DNA of 64,000 nt from Euleptes europaea (GCF_029931775.1 NC_079321.1:10731001-10795000); one strand, 5' to 3'; counted from the stretch's first letter, positions 33,766 through 46,169 are shown. Made by a program: numbers and translations. Notes: generated by a model from the sequence alone, not told the origin.

Positions 33766-36700
33766 TCTGCTTAGTAGCTTTGGCAGCACTCCACTGGTTG
33801 TGTCTTGGAAACTGGACATGATGGGTAAAGTTACATTGGAGAACATCTTGTTATGCACTTTAATAAAGATCCACCCCAAATACTGCAGAAGAATAGCGAG
33901 CGTCTCTGAGAAAGAACCACTGGCTTCGATGGAATAGAACCATGAATGGACCAAATTCACAGAAGAGATTTTTTACAGCCTCTCCCTTCCCCCTCCAGCT
34001 TCCTCTCTTGATGTGCATCTTGTTCTTTTTCTCCTGGTTCTATAGTGTCCCTCTCCATGGAAAATACTTTAATGATCTTAACCCTTGCATTCAGGTAAAC
34101 ATTTTTCTTACATTATCTGGGATATGTTGATTGGGCTGACTAAGAGGGCTCATTTCCACAATGTTGTAAGACTGCTTTAGGAGCAGCTGCTGCGAGGAGC
34201 CAATTAATTAAATTAGAGACGACTAGCATAAGGATTCTGCAGCTCTAGCCTTCCTCAGTTGCTCTGTAGCATCACCCTCTGCAAACTGGAGATACAGATA
34301 AGCCTGCCTTACTGGGATTTTGGAATAGAAATATGAACTCCAGCAGCTTTAAGTGACAACCAGTACAGAACACAGAAGAAATATTATGCCAAGCCACTGA
34401 CACAACCATGTCCAAAGCCATATTCCTAGAGCTACTGTCGGCCTGTTTTCTTCCTCACGAAGTTACAATCTGAAACCTTTATGAATACTCTGGGCCCCCT
34501 GTGGTTGCCCCTGCAACATCTTTCCCTTTACAGATGGCCCTTGTGGTGGGACTGTTGCATTTACACTTCTCTTATGTGTGCACTCACCGAAATGTATGGA
34601 GCATTCCTGTGAGACAGCCACTCGGCTTGCCTTGACTGACATAGTCAAAACACTGAAATGTTATTCCCTGCTGTGTGGATCACATGCACAAGGAACAGCT
34701 GTTTAACTGTTGAAATAGTTTAAATCAGCTGTAACTTTTTTAGTATGTTTTTAAAGGTGGTATTTATAGATGTGTGTGTACTAATTACTCAAACTGTTGA
34801 CAAATCAGTGTGTTAATGGAGCTGTGGTTAGCTTTTTGGATGGCACTTACAAAACCAATGATACTTTTATCAGAAGAAAGAAGACCTGCAAGGGGAGTAG
34901 GAGGTCTAAACGTGAACAGAAACCCAGTTTGTCATTAATTGCAAAAACCATTCCACCTTACAGGTAAATGTAGACCTTCTGTTGTTGTTACAGGTTTAAA
35001 TCTGAAGGTTAATGTCTTGGAAAAATTAGTATTTATGTACAGGTGGTCATATGTTTTAATCTTTAGTTCTTTTTAAACATGGCCCTAAAGTTGCTTTATT
35101 TATCAGTTATTCTGATATCAGGGCAGGTGTGTGTGTTTTTAATGCAGTAAGGTTAGCAAAGTTCTTATCCTTTGTCACATTCCACAACCTGTCACTTTAT
35201 ATTTCTGCATACTTCTAAGAGAACTGCTTTAAAGCAATTTGATAGTAACACCGTGATTTTTTTTTTGAAGAGCTACTTACCAAAGTGTGGGATCCAAAGA
35301 ATTGCAGGCAGTATTCCACACTCACACAGAGACACTTTACAGCTTTCCCGTTCCATAAGCATGTTCCTCTGCCACCCAAAAGCATGCACTGATACCCTAC
35401 TAGATGTAAAGTGCTACTGCCAGAAGGAAATCTATTTCATCTGTGTGTGAGCAGAAGTGCCTTTGTGGGGTGCAACTGGATCATAGCCAACGTGAATGGG
35501 CTTAAGTTGATCTGAGTAGTGACCCTGCCTCTCTACTTTGTTGGTGCTCCACTTCACATTTGTTGTGGGAAACAGCTAAAATCTATTGTCAAGAGTAGTC
35601 GAAGCGTTCTGATGTTCAAGTAAAGTAATTCCTGAAAGAATTTCTCCTAAAATCAATTTTTCTTTCGCACACAGAATGTAAGAGAAACATTTGAAAAATT
35701 GTTCTGTCATATATCATAGCATACATAAATGGAAATTAAAAATAGAATCGAAACTTGGGCTGAAAAAGCCCCCTTGAAATCTTTCCTATAAATATTTTAA
35801 CATTAATCGTCCAGATTTTATTCATTAAGGGTGGCTGTGGATATGTAACAAGAACAGTGCAAGGCTTTGGCTTCTTTTAAGACTGCCTGCAAAAACTTGA
35901 CTGCTAGGGAGTGATACAAAAAGTATCTCCTCTTTCATTTTGGCTCTTGTAACTTCTGAATTGTGGCTACACTACAAGTTACTTAATTTTGCCCATCTTA
36001 CATTTTTAAAAATCTAATGATCCTACCAGTTTACATGGGTTGAGTAACCAAAGAGTTTAACAAAACATGGAATGTTTGTTACTATTCTTTCCATTGCAGT
36101 GGGCCAGTGGAACATAGCTGGGGGTGGTTGAACAGTTCCCTCTTTTATTGGGGTGCCTACATCTCAGGAGATGGGGGGGGGGGGAGTTGGGTGTATAAAT
36201 TAAACTTTGAAGTTTGTTTTAAAGGGGCAGTGCCTTAAGTGGATAGATATATTTGTATATGTATGACATGGGTTTTCATGGAGAAGTTTTATCTATATAA
36301 ATTGCTTTTAAATCCTGTTGTAGAGCTGGTTATTGTTGTCAACGTCAAGGTTTCTCCTTTACTACATTTAGCCAACTACATATTCTGATATGCCACATTC
36401 ATTTTTGCAAAGGTAATTGTAACATTTCCATCAGCTTCTTGTTTTTCCTGACTCCTCCTTTTTCATGTGACCTTTTTTCCTTCTGAAAATATAAGCTGGT
36501 ACTGTATTTGGAAAAATTGCTTTTGGAGAGCTGCCGAGCTACAGTGACGTGTTCTATGAAAGGTGGCGGAGGAGAATAAAGAGTGCCATACGCAGGGATA
36601 AAACTGGACAGAGTCATGTCATTTCTGCATGAAGAGAAGAAGGCTATTTGCATTACCTCTTGCCTTGAACATATCACTTTCTGAACTTGAGTTACAGAAC

Positions 36701-37046
36701 AAGTTCTAACACAGCAGCTGAAAAGAACAATGCAGCCTTCTCTTGTGAAAGGCAAATTAATTCAGAAAAGGACTAAATCCTGGCATGCTATTTAAGGTCA
36801 TGTCAAACAGCCTTGAGAATTTGAGTTCCCTCCATGAAAATGTCAGAAGGAAGGTTGTGGTACAACTTAAGCCTTGCTTTCACAGGCTGTTTATATAGAA
36901 GATTGACAGTGCAATCCTAAGAAGAGTTACTCTACACATGATTGAACTGTGAAGTAGCTATAGCACATGTGGGGGTGGGGAGTGCACAATGAAACTTTCT
37001 GCTACACTGCGTTTCAAAAACCACAAACATTAGAACATGTTTTTTC
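33766..37046. other. ENPP4 3'UTR and downstream unique sequence
   Basis: Free of recognisable young repeats over 3.2 kb, unlike most of the window, which suits a long 3'UTR. Candidate AATAAA at 33862 and 36577. Confidence 0.5.
33862..33867 (+). terminator. Candidate ENPP4 polyadenylation signal
   Basis: AATAAA about 100 bases after the ENPP4 stop. Another AATAAA lies near 36577. Mammalian ENPP4 has a long 3'UTR, so the distal one or others may be used; the sequence does not decide. Confidence 0.3.
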
Positions 37047-37345
37047 TTAGGTCCATGGTGCAGAGTAGTAAGCTGTAGTACTGCAGTCAAAAGCTCTCCT
37101 CATTACCTGAGTTCGATCCCGACGGAAGTCGGTTTCAGATAGCCGGCTCAAGGTTGACTTCGCCTTCCATCCTTCCGGGGTTGCTAAAATGAGTCCCCAG
37201 CTTGCTGGGGGTAAAGTGTAGACGACTGGGGAAGGCAACGGCAAACCACCCCATAAACAAAGTCTGCCTAATAAACCTTGGGATGTGTGGTCACGCCATG
37301 GGTCAGGAATGACCCAGTGCTTGCACAGGGGACTACCGTTACCTA
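37047..37345 (+). mobile_element. tRNA-derived SINE (same family)
   Basis: GCAGAGTAGTAAGCTGTAGT, GAGTTCGATCC, end GCTTGCACAGGGGACTACC; lies in the ENPP4-ENPP5 intergenic. Confidence 0.75.
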
Positions 37346-37349
37346 ATCA

Positions 37350-39090
37350 TTACAGGTTAGTTTTTGGTTGTGGTGATGACAACCAGGGTTGCCCCTAGAT
37401 TTATGTGCTATAGCACTTTTGACACAGCTTTAGTAAAATTATGAGGAACAGATTAAGAATAGGTTTTTGTAGTAGCAAGAAATAGAAAATATGGCCACTA
37501 AAATAGAAAACTCTAAAGGCTAAAAAATGAATGCGGCTTAAGTTTTTGGGCTGGCTCCTAGAACGAAAGAGTACTGGTTAAGACTTACGTTATGCAGAAT
37601 GTCAGTGATAAAAACCTAGTGTTCTGAAATGTGTGAGACATGCGCCCTTGAATGACTGGGAGATAAGGGTTCACCATCCATATGGGAATGGGCTCCCGAA
37701 CTCGACTGGGTATGAGACTTCCAGCCAGCTAGACATTAGCCATCAAAGCTTGCATTTAGAAATACACTGCTTTGTGGTTGTGTAGTGTCACATTTTCATT
37801 ATGAACCTGCTTTCCCTTCTTCAAAATGTTACTTTATGCTACATTATACTGAAACGCACGTTAGCTTTTTTATGTGTATGGCAGATAATTTAGGAAAATC
37901 TTGTTCGTTGAGAAGTTCAGAAAGAACTGGTTTAATATCCACCACAGGGTGGCAGGATTAGCCACTTTTATTTTGGGGAAAGAAAATGCCAATAGGTACA
38001 TTTGATGCACAACATAAAATTAAAACCTAAGCAGGTGAGTAACTTGTATAGACTTGGCAAATCAAACAAACTGGAGTTGAACCTGCCCCTGTTACAACAA
38101 AGAAAATATGAGACACGTGGTGGGGAAAGGAGTTAGCCAATAAACAGCCTGTAAAAACCAGAGGCCAAAAAGCACGCTGGCCTAACATCCCCACAGGGAT
38201 TGTGAAATAGAGATCTCTGCCATCTGATTAAGTACCATAATTAGTAATGGTTATTGTGGAGAAAAGTAATTGGAATGCCACTTATCTGCAAAAGTTGTAC
38301 TTATCTGATCTTACCTAATTGCTTCACCTGTCAGTTATGTCTAAATTACAATTTCAAAAGAATCACTGCCTGCAAAAGGGAGACTTATGCGAACTGTTGT
38401 GCTTTTTCCTGTCCTGTAGGTACCATTTAGTTGGCAAGCCATGCATCAGATTGACAGCCATAGTGACACAATCACTCACACTTGGCCTTATGCAATTCAG
38501 CAGTAAGGGCTACAATCTCCTCAAGGAAATTTCACACCTTGTTGCAAGATGAGGCAGCACTTGGCTTATATACGTTTTTCTAAAAGCCATCTAAATAGTC
38601 AACATCCCTAAGCATATTATAATTACAGCATGCAACACTAAAACAAACAGAAGAAATAGATCAAAGAAACTTCTAAGTGCACTTGCAACCTGAATAGAAA
38701 AACAAAAGCCAAGAGAACATTTAAATATGAATGTAAAGCCATATACAGAAATTAGTCAAGTTTATGCAAGTTGATCTGAATCATATCTGTTCCTGCTGGC
38801 AGCTGGCCAACAAGTTCCCACAAACATTCAAAAGCTAGCTACTTATTCAGCATAAGTAGCAAAAGACACGCATTTAACCGTGCTGATTACTACCAAGTTA
38901 AATATAAATATGGTATGTTAATGTCAAATACATCAAAGTTCTGATGGGTGGGGGGAAAAAGCCTCCCTGGCTATATAGAAGAAAGTTAACTCTTGCAGGC
39001 TTGCCATCAAGTTGTTCCTGATTTTAAAGTACTAGATTAATAGTACATAATTAATAATACTTTATTAATAGTACTTAATAGTATTGGGGA
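37350..39090. other. ENPP4-ENPP5 intergenic, unique sequence
   Basis: No repeat family or gene recognised. Confidence 0.5.
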
Positions 39091-39099
39091 GTACTGATA

Positions 39100-39338
39100 G
39101 TTGTTTATCACTAGTTGAGGGACTTGGCACATAAAATTACCACAGAAGAATAGACTATCAGTACTCTCCTAAGCAGAGCTACACCCTGCTAAGCCCCTGG
39201 GTATCAATTGACTTAAAAGGTGCAACTCTGCTTAAGATAGCACAGTAATACCTGGCCTTTGTTTGAAGTAACGGAAAGGTTGGTGGTAATTTTATGTGCC
39301 AAGTCAACTGCCAAGTCCCTCAACTAGTGATAAACAAC
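39100..39338. repeat. Inverted repeat with near-perfect 44-56 base arms
   Basis: Left arm 39100-39143 and right arm 39283-39338. Every left-arm base is matched; the right arm has 12 extra bases that repeat part of AGTTGACTTGGC. The loop (about 140 bases) holds a small palindromic MITE (AAGCAGAGCTACACC / GGTGCAACTCTGCTT). Lies between the ENPP4 and ENPP5 3' ends. Confidence 0.75.
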
Positions 39339-39531
39339 AATCCATTATTTTGAACTAATATATATCAAAATTGGTCTTAGACTAAACTGGGCCTTTGCAT
39401 ACCTTCTACAGTTAATGTTTAAGGTCGCTTTAATTTTCACTTAAATCCTATTAAAATAAAACGCTGTATCCGCAGCTTGTGCAACTGCTACCACAGTGGG
39501 CTTAGTATCCGTTAAAGCGGTTTCGGTAGGT

Positions 39532-39537
39532 TTTATT
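39532..39537 (-). terminator. Candidate ENPP5 polyadenylation signal
   Basis: AATAAA on the minus strand about 715 bases past the ENPP5 stop, with a SINE at 39630-39944 lying between stop and signal. Confidence 0.3.
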
Positions 39538-39629
39538 TCTGTATCAACACAACCACCAGGGCACGGTTCATTTTTTAATCTGCAAAACAACATTAGCGGT
39601 GATTTTGCCAAAGACAATGATTTGTTAAG

Positions 39630-39944
39630 ATGAAGAGTTGGCTTTTATATGCTGACTTTCTCTACCACATAAGGGAGATTCAAACTGGCTTACAATCACC
39701 TTCTCTTCCCCTCCCCACAACAGACACCCTGTGAGGTAGGTGGGGCTGAGAGAGCTTTAAGAGAGCTGTGACTAGCCCAAGGTCACCCAGCTGGCTTTAT
39801 GTGTAGGAGTGGGGAAACCAACCTGGTTCACCAGATTAGCCTCTGTCGCTCATGTGGAGGAGTGGGGAATCAAACCCAGTTCTCCAGATCAGAATCCACT
39901 GCTCCAAACCACCACTCTTAACCACTACACCAAGCTGGCTCTCG
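39630..39944 (-). mobile_element. MIR-like SINE downstream of ENPP5
   Basis: GAAGAGTTGGCTTTTATATG to CACTACACCAAGCTGGCTCT. Confidence 0.75.
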
Positions 39945-40252
39945 TCATGAAGACTGATGCTCAGAAGAATTCCATAAAGCGCATTTAGGAAGATGAGTTC
40001 CTTCTCAAAAAATTCCAGTAGTTCAGAATGGCACATTAGTATAAGACCGCTAATTAGAGGCTGTCAGTTCTTTAAAAGGCTTAAACACTTCAAAAGGATC
40101 TTTGTCTAGGACAACCAATCCACACGGGAGCCACCTGATCAGAAGACCTACAGATTCTTGTGGGTGTCCACTTACTCTATGTCTGGAAAACCTCTTAACT
40201 AAGAATAAAAGGAGATCCAAAAGCAACCGAGTGCCTTCGTTTTGAAACGAGG

Positions 40253-40635
40253 TTAACTCTGTAGTAAAGGCTGAGCTATTTCTAAGTTTTGTACTCGCAA
40301 GGCCGAGATTTGGCTACGGGTTAAATGTTTAACGAACATGATAAGAAAACCAAAGACAAGAACGCTACCCAGAAAAACACCAATGAAATAGGCATAGGAT
40401 TCTTCCTGACTTGTACCTTGAGGATTTTGGGGGGCTTCGCTCACAAGTAGATCTTTCACATTGTCAAGGGAGCCATTGTTGGGCAAGGGCTCGATACCCA
40501 ACAGGTAGCACAACAAGGGATACAAGTCCGTGGAGTCCATAGTTTGCTTACTAATGTTCTTTCTAAAGGCAGGGCCGTGGGCCAAGAAGATCGGGTGCAT
40601 GTCTGGTAGGGTGTTGTCATATCCGTGGTTGCCCA
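40253..40635 (-). CDS. ENPP5: ENPP5 coding exon 3 of 3, with membrane anchor
   Basis: The acceptor is TTTCTAG before 40635; the split codon gives LGNHGYDN, supplying zinc ligand H339. It continues with [35 protein letters not shown], one membrane segment (about residues 418-438) and a short basic then hydrophobic tail ending QPLLQS, close to human AQPLLQA. Stop at 40253-40255. It ends tail to tail with ENPP4, about 6.5 kb away. Confidence 0.96.
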
Positions 40636-40744
40636 CTAGAAAAAGAAAAAAAGTTCGCAATTACTGTCACCATTCATAAGTACCTACGTGTCAAGAGAAT
40701 AACTGACTGTATCAAGAATAGCCACGTAGCTGGAGTCAATTAAG

Positions 40745-41063
40745 GAGGAGGAGGAAGAGGAGTTGGTTTTTATATGCCAACTTTCTCTACCACTTAAGGA
40801 AGAATCAAACCAGCTTACAATCACCTTCCCTCCCCACAACAGACACCCTGTGAGGTAGGTGGGGCTTAGAGAGCTCTAAGAGAGCTGTGACTAGCCCAAG
40901 GTCACCCAGCTGGCTCCATGTGGAGGAGTGGAGAAACCAACCCGGTTCACCAGATTAGCCTCCGCCGCTCATGTGGAGGAGTGGGGAATCAAACCCGGTT
41001 CTCCAGATCAGAGTCCACCGCTCCAAACCACCACTCTTGACCACTACACCTCACTGGCTCTCA
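40745..41063 (-). mobile_element. MIR-like SINE in ENPP5 intron
   Basis: GAGGAGGAAGAGGAGTTGGT to CACTACACCTCACTGGCTCT, with A-box complement. Confidence 0.75.
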
Positions 41064-41934
41064 TGCAGGGTTTGATGGGTAAACCTGGACTGATTAAGAC
41101 AATTCACATGTCATAATAAGGGGAAGTGAAGTGATGTGGAAATTTTACTTATTTGCTTTCACAGACACACAACCCCCTGCCCCCAAATCACTAGCCAGTA
41201 GTTTAATCTACAGAAACAAATCATTTAGCTGGACTCTAAAATGAGAGAAACCATTTAGAAATGTTCTTTGATTTATGAGCAGCGCAAACCTTCCTCGGCA
41301 GCTAAAGAAGATTGTCCAGGAGGAAATTTGTGTGTTGCATTATTAGCACACCAGATGTGAGAGTGCTGAACTTCTCCATACCTACTAACATGACACACCT
41401 AACACCAACACCCAGATCTCACAACTGGACTCCCATGCTCTGAGTTCACTTCTTGATACTAACTCAGAGAGTAAATTCTGGTATCTTATTACAAGAGAGG
41501 AAGGTAGAACAAAATTAGCACCGCTATTTGGGCTAACAGCAGAAACAGCTCTAAAGCAATTTCCTTGTTTTTGAACCGTGTACATTCTATTGCTCCATAT
41601 ATTTAATCAATAACTTTATGCAAATGGAGAACTACTTATGTTGTATGTTTCAACATGAAGAGTATTTTGAAAACAACTCTGTAGTTAGTTTATTCTTAAC
41701 ATCCTTGTTAGAGTTCCTTCCCCTGTGTACAGCCCAACACATACTTCCTTTCCTTTGTGGTACAGGTGGCGGAGATCGTCGCTTACCCAATGCTGACTAG
41801 CAAGGGGAAATTTCAATTTTTCTCCCAAATATTCAGACGTAACACTGGATCACGCTGGCTCTTGTTAGTTCAGCATTATTTTCAACAAAATAGTTCTAGG
41901 TCTATATGGAATGAAACAGTTGCGGGTTTTTTTT

Positions 41935-42160
41935 TCTGCCTTCAAGTCACAGCTGATTTATGGCGACCCCGTAGACTTTTCGAGGCAAAAGACCTTCAGA
42001 GGTGGTTTGCCATTGCCTGCCTTTGCATCACACCCCTGGTTTTCCTTGGAGGTCTCCCATTCAAGTACTAGCCAGGGTCAGGGCTGAGAGAGTGTGACTG
42101 GCCCAAGGTCACCCAGCAAGCTTCTGTGGTGCTAGTGGGGATTTGAACCTGGGTATACTT
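41935..42160 (-). mobile_element. 5S rRNA-derived SINE
   Basis: Complement of 5S promoter (TCTCCCATTCAAGTACTAGC) with the tail block GTTTGCCATTGCCTGCCTTT and CAAGTCACAGCTGATTTATGG. A partial relative lies at 43125-43290. Confidence 0.75.
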
Positions 42161-42750
42161 ACATTCTCATCAACCAAAAGGGAGACTGCAGCCTAGAAAT
42201 CAGAAGGAGGCTGAGACTGGGAAGGGCAGCCATGAAGGAGCCAGAAAATATTCTGAAGTGTAAGGATGTGTCACTGGCCACTAAGATTAAGTTAATTAAT
42301 GCCATCATATTCCCTATTACTATGTATGGGTGTGAAAGCTGGACATTGAAGAAAGCTGATAGGAAGGAAGTAGATTCCTTTGAAATGTGGTCTTGGAGGA
42401 GAATGTTACAAATACCGTGGACTGCCCCAAAAACGAAATCAGTGGGTTATAGATCAAATCAAGCCTGAACTGACCCTAGAAGCTAAAATGACTCAACTGA
42501 GGCTATCGTATTTTGGTCACATTATAAGAAGACAAGAGTCACTGGAAAAGACAATCATGATAGGAAAAGTTGAGGGCAGAAAGAAAAGAGGAAGACCCAA
42601 AAAGAGATGGATTGACTCAATAAAGGAAGCCACATCCTTCAGTTTGCAAGATCTGAGCAAGGCTGTCAAAGATAGGACATTTTGGAGGACATTGATTCAT
42701 AGGGTCGTCATGAGTTGGAAGCGACTTGACGGCACTTAATACACAACACA
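42160..42750 (+). mobile_element. BovB/RTE-type LINE 3' end abutting ENPP5 exon 2
   Basis: The longest copy: YGCESWTLKKADRKEVDSFE, WSWRRMLQIPW, WVIDQIKPELTLEAKMTQLR, KRGRPKKRWIDSIKEA and the 3' tail GCGACTTGACGGCACTTAAT. Two frames overlap near 42400, so it is not intact. Antisense to ENPP5, ending within about ten bases of its donor. Confidence 0.85.
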
Positions 42751-42757
42751 TACTTAC

Positions 42758-42934
42758 ATTCAAAGCGGTCTGATTTGTTCTGGAAGATTTCCCATCCTTC
42801 ATCAGCCACTGCTAAGATTGGCTGAATTCTACTGCTGTGTCTGTAATGCAGCCTGCTTGGAATCTCCTCCTTCTTATAGACAGTCATATGGGGATGAGCT
42901 TTGACCAGAGAGTTGTATACGTCATCAAGTTTGC
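42758..42934 (-). CDS. ENPP5: ENPP5 coding exon 2 of 3
   Basis: Encodes about residues 278-335: [20 protein letters not shown], the SRIQPI motif and [14 protein letters not shown], matching human ENPP5. The acceptor is CTGAAG before 42934 and the donor GAAT/GTAAGTATG begins at 42757. Length 177 with phase 1 on both sides, like its ENPP4 counterpart of 171. A BovB LINE lies immediately beyond the donor, within about ten bases. Confidence 0.95.
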
Positions 42935-43284
42935 CTTCAGATAAATTAAAAAGGGTTGAATTAATTACCAAATCCTGATTTAAAAAATTCTCCCTCTTCA
43001 TGCTACAGATCTTTGAAAAAGAAGTTAGCAGTTTAAAAATATGTACATTTAACGTATGTTTCGATTCAACACTTCTGCAAACAGAGCAAGTTCAAGGAGG
43101 CCGTGTTAACCACCCGCTCCTCTGCAGCTCCTTGTGTGTGCTGTCAAGTCGCAGCTGACTTATGGCATTCCCTTGGGGTTTTCAAGACAAGAGACACTCA
43201 GAGGTTTGCTATTGCCTGCCTCTGTGAAGGCGGAGAGAGTTCTGAGAGAACTGTGACGGGCCCAAGGTCACCCAGCAGGCTTCA

Positions 43285-44040
43285 TGTGGAGGAGGAAGAG
43301 AAGAGTAGTTGTTTTTTATATGCCGACTTTCTTTACCACTTAAGGGAGAATGAATCGGGCTTACAATCTCCATCCCTTCCCCTCCCCACAACAGACACCC
43401 TGTGAGGTAGGTGGGGCTGAAAGAATGTGACTAGCCCAAGGTCCCCAAGCTGGCTTCATGTGGAGAAGAAGAAGAGGAGTTGGTTTTTATATGCTGACTT
43501 TCTCTACCACTTAAAGGTAAAGGTCCCCTGTGCAAGCACCGGGTCATTCCTGACCCATGGGGTGACGTCACATCCTGACGTTTACTAGGCAGACTTTGTT
43601 TACGGGGTGGTTTGCCAGTGCCTTCCCCAGTCATCTTCCCTTTACCCCCAGCAAGCTGGGTACTCATTTTAACAACCTCGGAAGGATGGAAGGCTGAGTC
43701 AACCTTGAGCCGGCTACCTGAAAGCAACTTCCGTTGGGATTGAACTCAGGTCATGAGTAGAGCTTTTGACTGCAGTACTGCAGCTTACCACTCTGCGCCA
43801 CGGGGGTCAAATGGGCTTACAATCTCCTTCCCTTCCCCTCCCCACAACAAACACCCTGTGAGGTAGGTGGGGCTGAGGGAGCTCTAACAGAGCCCAAGGT
43901 CACCCAGCTGGCTTCATGTGTATGAGCGGGGAAACAAATCCAGTTCACCAGATTAGCCACCTCTCATGTGTAGGAGTGGGGAATCGAACCTGGTCTCAAT
44001 CAGACTCCACTGCTCCAAACCACTACACCACGCTGGCTCC
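43285..44040 (-). mobile_element. Two MIR-like SINEs, one split by another SINE
   Basis: Copies at about 43285-43463 and 43464-44040; the second is interrupted at 43508-43806 by a tRNA SINE of another family (below). Confidence 0.7.
43508..43806 (-). mobile_element. tRNA-derived SINE (GTGGCGCAGAGTGGTAAGC family)
   Basis: On minus the 5' end reads as a tRNA-like A box (CAGAGTGGTAAGCTGCAGTA) and B box (GAGTTCAATCC), body AGCCGGCTCAAGGTTGACTC, end TGCACAGGGGACC. Same family: 11091-11390 (-), 37047-37345 (+), 53196-53495 (+). Confidence 0.75.
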
Positions 44041-44044
44041 TGCA

Positions 44045-45330
44045 GCTCCTTGGACCCATCAAAAAGTCACTGTTTGGGGACATAGGCCCTCCAATACAGT
44101 ATGCTATTCCATACAGGAGAAGGGGCTGAAGCCCCCCTCCACTCACACAAGAGAGACCAGGGCACTAACTGCATCGCTTCAGTACAGCTTCATAGCCGAA
44201 GTAATACACTGGAAGTCTTTGCTTAGAACCAGGTTTATGATGCTTACAAGTCAGGTATGTGGGTTTGACAATACGTCATTTCCTGTTCAGGAAGGAACCG
44301 CGGACTCTTTGTCCTCTCTGTATGTTGCCTGATTGTCTGCAGTCACTTGCAGATATTCAGAGGCAGTGGGAGTGAGGACCCTGACTTTAAAGAGGATTGC
44401 AGCCACGCACTGCACTGTTACGCTGCCAAGTCAAAGGCTATAAGGGCGGGCATTTCATGGCATGACTACGTACCACAAATTGGGCCTGAACTTAACAGAC
44501 CCACATAATGCCTTATATGTAATCTGTGCACAGGCCCTTTGTGCAGCTCTCGAAAGCCAATACAGCTCACCTCCAGCCCATTTCCTGCTAGCGCATGAAC
44601 AGTGCGCATGGGAGGACAGGCACATGGACGGGAACGCTCTGATTATGATCCCAGCCTACAAGGCATCCTTCTGCATCATGTTACACACTTTTAACATCTG
44701 ATCAAAAGTGAGAGTTAGTCACAAACTTTTCAGGTGGTAGGAGAGCTATGTTCAACATATACAGTATATTAGTAGCAGCCCATCTCACAACTGATGCAAA
44801 CTGGGGCTGTTTCAATATTTTGGTTCTTTGTTATGACCCCACGACAAATATGATCACAAGCACCAAGATTCAGCTAGATCAGGGGCTCTCTCAGTGGTAG
44901 GTCCAGTCGTCTGAATAGCCTACCACAGTGGGTTCAGAGCGCACCTTTACTGCCTTCATTCACAAAGGCCTGCACGACATCTTTTTTAATCTTTTATTTT
45001 AAGTCTATGCATTTGTTTTAATTTTTTATTGTACCCTGATGAGTAATGGCAGCTTTTGTGTTCTTTCACCTTGTTGCTATACTGCTATCTGGCTTGAATC
45101 CAAAGAAAGCAGGATATAAATGTTTTAAATAAGCAACCTCACTGAAGGATACCCAGCACACATGAACCGCCCTTGGTTCTTTCTAGTTAAGTGCAGTTTA
45201 CTGAAAAACAAGCAAAGTATAAAAAAGAATCTCGTCTTCTAATCCTGAACAAGATGGCAGACCCTCTAATCCCCATTAAACATAAATGGATGTAGATGCT
45301 AAATTCTCCCTTCTAACAATTCAAATGCAT
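44045..45330. other. ENPP5 intron, mostly unique
   Basis: Only an L2-type tail near 44960-45135 is recognised. Confidence 0.5.
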
Positions 45331-45340
45331 TATTTCCTAC

Positions 45341-46169
45341 CTTCTACTGGTAAAATAGCTACATCGGGTGAATGGTCGATCATTGTATACAAGTCTCTGC
45401 CCACGTACTGGTCAAGCTCTATGATCCGGTCTGTTGAGGACTGTGCCATTCCATGGTCGCTTGTGACAACGACATTCAAAGTGTCCCACAGTTTTGCTCT
45501 CTTCAGCTCCTGCACCAGGTAGCTCAGCAGATTATCGATCTCAGTGATGACGGACTTCATACGAGGGTTATCTGGACCTAAACGGTGTCCCATCTCGTCT
45601 GGCTCCTCCCAGTACAGCAGTCCGAAATTGATGGGCTCTTCAGACATAAACCACTCAATCAGCTTGGCGACACGCTCTTCAAATGAAACGGACTCGTTGT
45701 AAAGCATGTAGCGTGTGGGAAAGACGCCGTGGATCTTGACGTCGGTCCCTGGCCACATCGCGGCTCCGCTTCTATGCCCTTGCATTTGGTTAGTGATCCA
45801 GACGGGATAAGCATCTTCCCAAAATTTTGAATTGTAGATGGTCATGTGGTTCATGGAGAAAGTTTCATTCAGAATCGGATCGTACATCTCGTTGGCAACT
45901 ATACCGTGGCTCTCTGCATAGAGACCCGTCACCATGGTGTAGTGGTTAGGATATGTCTTGGTAATGAACACATTAGTGATCTGTTCGACATGTACGCCAT
46001 TCTTTATGACATCGTGGAAATTGGGTGTTGGGAATTTGTAGATATAATCCCACCTAAAGCCATCAAACGATACAAGTAATACCCTTTGCGGTTTTGGCAA
46101 GAAACACAGAGTCCTTGGGAAAATCAGCGAATAGATTGCCAGGAATCTGCAAAAGCCATTCAAAATCAT
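45341..46169 (-). CDS. ENPP5: ENPP5 coding exon 1 of 3 (catalytic domain)
   Basis: ENPP5 is the paralogue of ENPP4, a type I membrane glycoprotein of the ectonucleotide pyrophosphatase/phosphodiesterase family, with weak or NAD-directed activity reported in the family literature. Three exons join to 462 residues (human 477). I chose the ATG at 46169, giving MILNGFCRFLAIYSLIF as signal peptide, because the acceptor TTTGCAG (boundary 46208/46207) places the upstream in-frame ATG at 46238 in the intron. Residues seen: D36 (SFDGFRWDY), nucleophile T72 (ITKTYPNHY), N93, D191 and H195 (YWEEPDEMGHRLGP), D238 and H239 (TSDHGM). The donor GAAG/GTAGGA follows 45341 in phase 1, identical to ENPP4. One oddity is SPDVAIL where human ENPP5 and ENPP4 have SPVAAIL. 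Confidence 0.96.
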
